A stretch of 24,702 nt of DNA from Mesaphorura yosii (lineage: Eukaryota; Arthropoda; Collembola; Poduromorpha; Tullbergiidae): assembly GCA_009869945.1 (NCBI GenBank), contig WIXG01000721.1:1-24702 (forward strand), read 5' to 3'. Every line of letters starts with the position of its first letter. Positions within the stretch are counted from its first letter, which is position 1. Under the pieces are notes generated by a model. That model was given only the letters and a program-made list of their open reading frames with translations, was not told where the DNA came from and did not search any database. The position numbers and the translations under genes are program-made. Below, piece by piece: positions 19,871 to 24,702 of this stretch.

Positions 19871-21472
19871 ATGGCAAGTCTCCTTCGAGGACTAATTTTG
19901 CCTTGGATTATCATCACCCTTGCTTCGAGCGAGACGAGCACCAAGTTTGATACCTTGAAATCCTGTTTGATTCGTTGCAAAGTGCCAGAGACCCAGATCG
20001 TCAGCAGAGACGTCCCCGCCGATCGATCGCGGTACGAGAGCCTGAATTTCCAGTGGGACAAACTGCATGGGCAAATCACTCCACTCGCATATCTCATCGC
20101 GACCCGCTCGGGGCACGTCTCGGCAGCCGTCCGGTGCTGCAGGCAGACTGGTGTACGTGTTGTGGCGAGAAGCGGAGGCCACTCGTACCTGAAACTAAGT
20201 TTCGGGGACTCGTACTCACTCGTCGTCGATCTGCATGGCATGAGCAGTGTCAGACTAGTCGTGGACTCCGCCACGGGCACCGGCGAGATCGCGGCACGCA
20301 TAGGCGCGGGCACCCGGAGCGGTAAGATTCAGTACAAAATCTGGGCCGAGTCGAAGGGCGAGCTGATTATTCCCGCGCCGACATGCACGACGGTGGGAAT
20401 CGCGGGATTCGCACTTGGCGGTGGATTCGATGGCTTCTTCTCGCGGCAGATGGGCCTGGCGGCTGATAACATTCTCGAGGCGCGTGTGGTCGACTGGCGA
20501 GGTAAGCTGCTTACCATCAACAATCGGACGCACCCGGACTTGTATTGGGCATTGCGTGGTGGCGGAGGCGGGAATTTTGGAATCGTGACGAGCTTCAAAT
20601 TCAAAACACATCCGGCGCCAAGGCGAATTACATACGCTATGGCCAACTACGACTTAAACGATAGCCAGAGTATAATTCATCTTTTCAAGTCCTGGCAGAA
20701 GTTCATATCACCCGACCCGGTCGTTCATATCGGGACTTGGCTAACAGTTCTTGGTAGAGAGGTGATGCTGGAAGTGTACAGCAAGGATCAGCAAGGAGGA
20801 ATGGCGGAGGTGGAGAGAATCCTGGCTCAATCGTTCCAGAAACCGGTAAACTACACAATTGGCCAGTACACAGTCGCAGAGTTCATGGTCAAAATCGCAC
20901 AGCGGTACTCCGACGATCCGCTGACCTCCCCCGAGTCCCTAGCGAATGTGACCCGCGACTCACGGGCCAACATCGGCTGGAAGAAGGTCAAGTCGTTCTA
21001 TGTCGACCGGGTGCTCACGAAAGACGAGGACATCGCCAAGCTACGCGTCTTAATGCTCGATTACATGGGGGCCAACCCTGGTAGCAGTGTCCCAGTAGGG
21101 CGACCGGGACCATCAGCACGCATCAGCTTCGAGCAATACGGCGGAGTCATAAACACTGCCTTCAGCCCGACCGACACGGCGTTCGTCCACAGAGATCGCA
21201 CACTTTACGACGTTCAGCTGTACGTGTACTCCGCCGACGGGCGTGAACCCCTCCCAGCGGTGAACGCGATGCGGCGCTTCTACGAGGCGACCAAGGCGCT
21301 GCTCCACCATACGGAGTCTTACCAGAATTACTTGGATGAGGATCTGCCGGCTCCTGAGTACCTGCACAGGTACTACGGAAAGAATCTGGAGCGACTGGTG
21401 GCCGTGAAACGGAGCGTCGACCCCCACAACGTGTTTTATAGCTCGAGGTCGATCCCAACCAGCTTGTCGTGA
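19871..21472 (+). CDS. Secreted berberine-bridge-enzyme-like FAD-dependent oxidase, copy 2 (intronless)
   Basis: Plus strand, one exon, 533 codons, the same length as copy 1 but divergently oriented. Residues 1-20 are a signal peptide (MASLLRGLILPWIIITLASS). The FAD domain shows ARSGGHSY with His104 and PTCTTVGIAG with Cys172, the two positions for bicovalent flavin; the usual proline after this cysteine is threonine. ALGGGFDG and WALRGGGGGNFGIVTS follow. The C-terminal BBE segment is intact (NYLDEDLP, HRYYGKNLERL, VDPHNVF). A short insert (GRPGPSARISFEQYGG region) and a two-residue insert after DLPAPEY distinguish it from copy 1. Divergence from copy 1 is large, so the duplication is old and both copies have been kept intact. 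Extracellular oxidation of a small molecule or sugar with release of H2O2 is the family expectation. Confidence 0.9.
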   Translation: MASLLRGLILPWIIITLASSETSTKFDTLKSCLIRCKVPETQIVSRDVPADRSRYESLNFQWDKLHGQITPLAYLIATRSGHVSAAVRCCRQTGVRVVARSGGHSYLKLSFGDSYSLVVDLHGMSSVRLVVDSATGTGEIAARIGAGTRSGKIQYKIWAESKGELIIPAPTCTTVGIAGFALGGGFDGFFSRQMGLAADNILEARVVDWRGKLLTINNRTHPDLYWALRGGGGGNFGIVTSFKFKTHPAPRRITYAMANYDLNDSQSIIHLFKSWQKFISPDPVVHIGTWLTVLGREVMLEVYSKDQQGGMAEVERILAQSFQKPVNYTIGQYTVAEFMVKIAQRYSDDPLTSPESLANVTRDSRANIGWKKVKSFYVDRVLTKDEDIAKLRVLMLDYMGANPGSSVPVGRPGPSARISFEQYGGVINTAFSPTDTAFVHRDRTLYDVQLYVYSADGREPLPAVNAMRRFYEATKALLHHTESYQNYLDEDLPAPEYLHRYYGKNLERLVAVKRSVDPHNVFYSSRSIPTSLS

Positions 21473-21502
21473 TTGTAATGGTATCGCATAGTTGAGGCGA
21501 TA

Positions 21503-21508
21503 AATAAA
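21503..21508 (+). promoter_or_regulatory. Polyadenylation signal AATAAA of BBE-like gene 2
   Basis: AATAAA 31 bases after the TGA at 21470-21472. It indicates that this intronless gene is expressed as an animal transcript rather than being a bacterial contaminant. Confidence 0.65.
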
Positions 21509-21760
21509 TACCAATGCCATTGTGTAATTCTTCAACTTCAACTGCCTTGATGACAAAATGATACTCGTATTGTTTCGGGCTCGATACAGCTGTTGCTGCT
21601 GTGTGGTGGTGGTTTTGTGGCTGCAGTCAGCTCGAAGCACACAATGCTGCATGTGGGTTCCATTCGTACTTTGAATCAGCTGAGAGTCAGTGACAGTTGA
21701 CTTTGCCTGAAATTTTATTCTATGCACTACACGAACTGAAGTTAAGTTTAAGTTAAGCTT

Positions 21761-21766
21761 TATATA
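21761..21766 (+). promoter_or_regulatory. Candidate TATA box of the ABHD-like gene
   Basis: TATATA (TATATAGAGG context) 50 bases before the ATG at 21816, leaving a leader of about 20-25 bases. Confidence 0.4.
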
Positions 21767-21815
21767 GAGGCTTTATAGCTGTTAGGTTGTTAATTGCAAT
21801 TAATTCGTAATCACA

Positions 21816-23235
21816 ATGGTGCTGGCCTCCTCGATCGCAGTCGCCGCCGTGGTCACCGGCTACTACTTCTTTTTTGTGGCTGAGGTACGTCCAACTAAAC
21901 ATCTGCAACTTGTTCGAGTGTTCGACAATATAATTAATAGCCCACTGACTTCTTTGACCTTTGGCCATAGAAACCAAGGATAACGGCTGGGAACCGCAAG
22001 CTCCATGATTTTATCAGCGCCCATGTGCCCTCCGCCTGTCGGACGTATTGGCCTGCCTTCTTCTACTACGAAGGCCGACTCCAGACGATACTTGGCCTCT
22101 TTAAACGGGTCCCGGCGACTCAGAAGCTGCCTTATCAGCGCGAGGTTCTTACCATGGCGGACGGTGGCATCGTGGCGCTGGATTACTTGAACTCTGAGAA
22201 GACAATCACTGCCTCAGCAGACGGATTGAAGAAGAGGCTGACCGTTCTCTTCTTTCCTGGCCTCACAAGCTCTTCACAAACATCGTATGTCAAATCATTG
22301 GCGCTGGCAATCACCGGCTGTGGAGCTAACGTCATTGTGTTCAACAATCGGAGCATCGGTGGACTAGAGTTAACGGTAAGTTAGGCACCAGATGAAATTC
22401 GAAAGATAGGAGTCAATTAGTCCAGTTTCAATTCGTTCCAAGACTCCGAGGACCTTCAATGCGGTCGATCTTGACGATCTTCTCGAAGTCATCGAACATT
22501 TGAAGTCTAAATTCCCTGGCGAACGTTTTCTTGCTGTCGGGACATCATTCGGAACGTAAGACATGCGTTGAAAATGAATTCTTCGCTGATTGGTGATAAG
22601 TTTCTAATTAATCCGAATTCATGCATTTCTGCAGGATTAAATTTGGCCATTATTTCACGAAATTCCCGCGCGAGTCGGCCAATCTCTTCCTCGGCGCTCT
22701 GTTCATATCCAGTGCATTCGACGCCGTCAATGCCACCGAAAGCCTGGAGACCCCGCTCAATAAATTCCTGATCAACCGTCCCATGGCGCTGAGTCTGGTC
22801 GAGAAATCGAAGCGAAACAGAGAAATGCTGAATGGCTGCTCGTGGTTCGACATGGAGCGAATAGCGAATGCCCGCACCGTCCGCGAGTACGACGACGTGG
22901 TCACAATCCACCAGTTTGGGTTCAAGTCGACGGACGATTACTACGAACAGTCCAGCACAGTCAAGAGTCTCCACAAATTGGCGGTGCCCGTCGTGAGCCT
23001 GTGTGCGTTGGACGATCCCATCCAGCCGGGAGATTGCTTGCCATTCGATACGGCCAACGCAGAGGGTTCGAAGCTGGCATTGATAACAACGAAGCGAGGT
23101 GGCCATTTGGGGTTCCTGGAGGGCTTTCTGCCTGCTGCAAAATCGGAGCATTTCATGGAGCGCCTGGCGGCTGAGTTTGTTGGGGCGGTGCAGGCATTTG
23201 GAGACGAGTGGGCTCAAATCACAGCAAAGTCTTAA
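21816..23235 (+). CDS. ABHD1/ABHD3-type membrane-anchored alpha/beta hydrolase
   Basis: Four exons (21816-21884, 21971-22375, 22443-22555, 22635-23235) give 395 residues, about the family length. Exon 1 encodes a single N-terminal membrane anchor of ~22 residues ending YYFFFVAE. The order of motifs follows ABHD1/2/3: a YYEGRLQT segment, ADGG with LDYL, FFPGLTSSSQTSYV (oxyanion region), VFNNR, TPRTF, the nucleophile elbow GTSFG with Ser193, the acid site LDDP (Asp322/323), and RGGHLGFLEG with His353. The elbow is GTSFGT where human ABHD3 has GVSMGG. ABHD3 cleaves medium-chain phosphatidylcholines and relatives act on esters, so a lipid hydrolase or acyltransferase at an internal membrane is likely. 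The start at 21816 is fixed by the anchor and a TATA box 50 bases upstream. Confidence 0.9.
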
Positions 23236-23691
23236 GGCTTAAAGTTTAAACCAAGTCTTATATATCATAGCTTCGAAATTCTTGATTAACATTAGCATCG
23301 TTGTGATTACTGATCTCCCAGTGTAATTTTACAATACGATCACTAATTACTATTTACTATGCAATTAAAACTGTGCCAATGAATCCATGGAACCGTAATG
23401 CAAGTATTCCTTTTTGTATCGTTACTCTTTTCCGCGTACGAAATGCAAAAATTGAATTACTCATTGGCGTTGACCGTTGGGGATGACGTAGGCGTCGCGA
23501 GTACGAATGAAATGAACTTGAATTACGATTAACGTGCCTACTTGTCAATTGCTAATTGCTAATTGCTGAACGTCGTAATTAATTTGGGGTTATTATTATT
23601 TCGAGTTTGAGATTAATAATTTCAGCGGTGAAGAAATTATTGATTCCAGCGATGACCGCATGAACCATGAGATTAATTATCATATCATAGA
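23236..23691. other. 3' region of the ABHD-like gene
   Basis: No AATAAA close behind the stop; a variant ATTAAA lies at 23364-23369. A three-fold tandem heptamer AATTGCT occupies 23547-23567, and a small hairpin (AATAATTTC/GAAATTATT) lies at 23615-23641. No coding content recognised. Confidence 0.4.
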
Positions 23692-23842
23692 AAAAATATA
23701 TATTCCTAGGGAAAAGGTCTTCCTTTGGTGAGGCGCGATAAAAAGTATGAAATAATTTTTTTTACTTTTGCGCATAATTCGTGGACTGTTCTCGCCAAAA
23801 AATTGCAACGTGCTACTCTAACATTTGAACTGCTTTTCCTGC
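23692..23842 (+). repeat. Left inverted arm
   Basis: 151 bases beginning in AAAAATATATATTCCTAGG and ending CTGCTTTTCCTGC; the reverse complement of the right arm with one mismatch and one 1-base indel. Confidence 0.9.
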
Positions 23843-23851
23843 CCCTCACGC

Positions 23852-23881
23852 AACCTAAACTAACCTAACCTAACCTGAACT
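23852..23881 (+). repeat. Interstitial arthropod-type telomeric pentamers
   Basis: Six consecutive pentamers, four of them exactly AACCT and two with one change (AAACT, GAACT). This equals TTAGG/AGGTT, the ancestral arthropod telomere unit. It lies just inside the left arm of the foldback element. Confidence 0.7.
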
Positions 23882-24425
23882 AATCGAAACAGTGCTGGTA
23901 CGAATGAAGTTATGCCTCAAACAATAGGAAGGTAAGCGTAACTTTTATTGTAGTAGGGGCGCTGCGCCCACCGCCCCAAAGCTGATAGATAGAAAACCGA
24001 ATCTGCATCCATCTTCAACTGCAACACAGGCGCATGGCAACAACAAATGTGAAACTCGGACAAAGTCTGAGCTAGTTGTCTGGCCAAATTCCGGATAGAA
24101 GTTTGTGATATCTCAAAAAATATTTGCTTCCGCGAAATAATTCTTGCAAATTCGGACTCAGGAGGTCGAGATCTTTCGATTGACACTATTCCGAGGTCAA
24201 TCGGATAAATCCATCATAATATAGTCCAATCTGTAATCGTAGAAGTGAATTCAAATCATTATAATTTGAACATGCTAACTAAATGTATTTGTTCAAGAAT
24301 AAGTTGGAGACCTCAGATCCATTTATTATAGAGAAGATACAAATCTTTCACATAATATTATATAATAACTTAACAAATTCTCAGGGATTGTTTTCATGCA
24401 AGGCCAAGTACTCAAGCATCAATAA

Positions 24426-24577
24426 GCAGGAAAAGCAGTTCAAATGTTAGAGTAGCACGTTGCAATTTTTTTGGCGAGAATAGTCCACGAATTATGCGCA
24501 AAAGTAAAAAAAATTATTTCATACTTTTTATCGCGCCTCACCAAAGGAAGACCTTTTCCCTAGGAATATATATTTTT
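24426..24577 (-). repeat. Right inverted arm
   Basis: 152 bases, reverse complement of 23692-23842. Beyond its outer end the similarity stops abruptly. Confidence 0.9.
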
Positions 24578-24702
24578 ATTTCCTACTTTTGCATTACAAT
24601 TTGTTTTGGTTTTCATTTTGCGCACGTAATCTTATCATTTCACCTAGTGCTTTCTCACAACATGGGGAATAACTATCAGTCCTTAATAATTTTGCTGCGT
24701 TT
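24578..24702. other. Right edge of the window
   Basis: AT-rich flank of the foldback element with no recognised feature. Confidence 0.4.

Larger units (their letters stand above)
23692..24577. mobile_element. Foldback/MITE-like element with ~150-bp terminal inverted repeats
   Basis: The segment is bounded by long inverted arms (23692-23842 and 24426-24577) around a 583-base centre. The arms differ by only one substitution and one base in an A/T run, so the insertion or its homogenisation is recent. No transposase is seen. The centre holds one minus-strand frame (23917-24186, 89 codons) with no recognised family, probably chance or a relic. No clear target-site duplication flanks the arms, so it may be a nonautonomous DNA element, a foldback element, or an inverted duplication. 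Confidence 0.65.

Noticed and set aside
16925..21472. Bacterial contamination as the explanation for the intronless oxidase genes
   Set aside because: They are flanked on both sides by intron-bearing animal genes, lie beside a decayed copy, and have signals such as AATAAA and a TATA box.
23852..23881. A chromosome end (telomere)
   Set aside because: Only six pentamers are present, two of them altered, with ordinary sequence and an inverted repeat continuing on both sides.
23917..24186. An 89-codon minus-strand protein inside the foldback element
   Set aside because: No family motif, no splice or promoter context, and no sign of transposase; it is reported only as content of the element.
1..24702. 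CRISPR arrays, operons, ribosome binding sites and rRNA genes
   Set aside because: No regularly spaced repeats, Shine-Dalgarno-led gene strings or rRNA-like sequences were seen; the gene structure is that of an animal nuclear genome.

Overview
The window is nuclear DNA of an animal, most likely an arthropod and possibly a springtail (Collembola). The evidence is animal-type multi-domain genes split by short introns (mostly 70-110 bp, GT-AG), AATAAA signals just after several stops, TATA boxes at plausible distances, AT-rich spacers between GC-richer exons, and a short run of the arthropod telomeric pentamer (AACCT/AGGTT). The springtail guess rests on general knowledge (compact introns, many acquired oxidoreductases) and is inference. 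All exon joins below were checked for reading frame, and every spliced gene comes out as an intact frame.

Layout. At 0.8-2.0 kb a secreted protein joins an ML/NPC2-like lipid-recognition domain to a cyclophilin peptidyl-prolyl isomerase. At 2.5-2.8 kb is an unassigned hydrophobic exon-like frame. At 3.75-10.9 kb a nine-exon gene encodes a 2184-residue animal fatty-acid-synthase-like megasynthase (KS-AT-DH-pseudoMT-ER-KR-ACP). It ends after the carrier domain, has no thioesterase, and its enoylreductase has a damaged nucleotide-binding motif. At 11.5-13.4 kb lies an RBR-like ubiquitin ligase with three RING1-like modules. At 13.6-16.4 kb (minus strand) are two tandem retinol-dehydrogenase-like SDRs that share blocks of perfect identity. 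At 16.9-21.5 kb are two divergently oriented, intronless, 533-codon secreted berberine-bridge-enzyme-like FAD oxidases with a broken third copy between them. At 21.8-23.2 kb is a four-exon ABHD1/3-type membrane-anchored alpha/beta hydrolase. At 23.7-24.6 kb is an 886-bp foldback element with ~150-bp inverted arms differing by one substitution and one single-base indel.

How the genes may relate. The megasynthase, two SDRs, two covalent-flavin oxidases and an alpha/beta hydrolase within 20 kb resemble the parts list of a polyketide or lipid pathway: chain building, carbonyl redox, oxidation, ester or thioester hydrolysis. The RBR gene interrupts the set, and animal genes are usually not clustered by pathway, so this is only a hypothesis. 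The strongest single observations are the ML-cyclophilin fusion, whose domain junction lies inside one exon, and the thioesterase-less, ER-degenerate FAS-like polyketide synthase.
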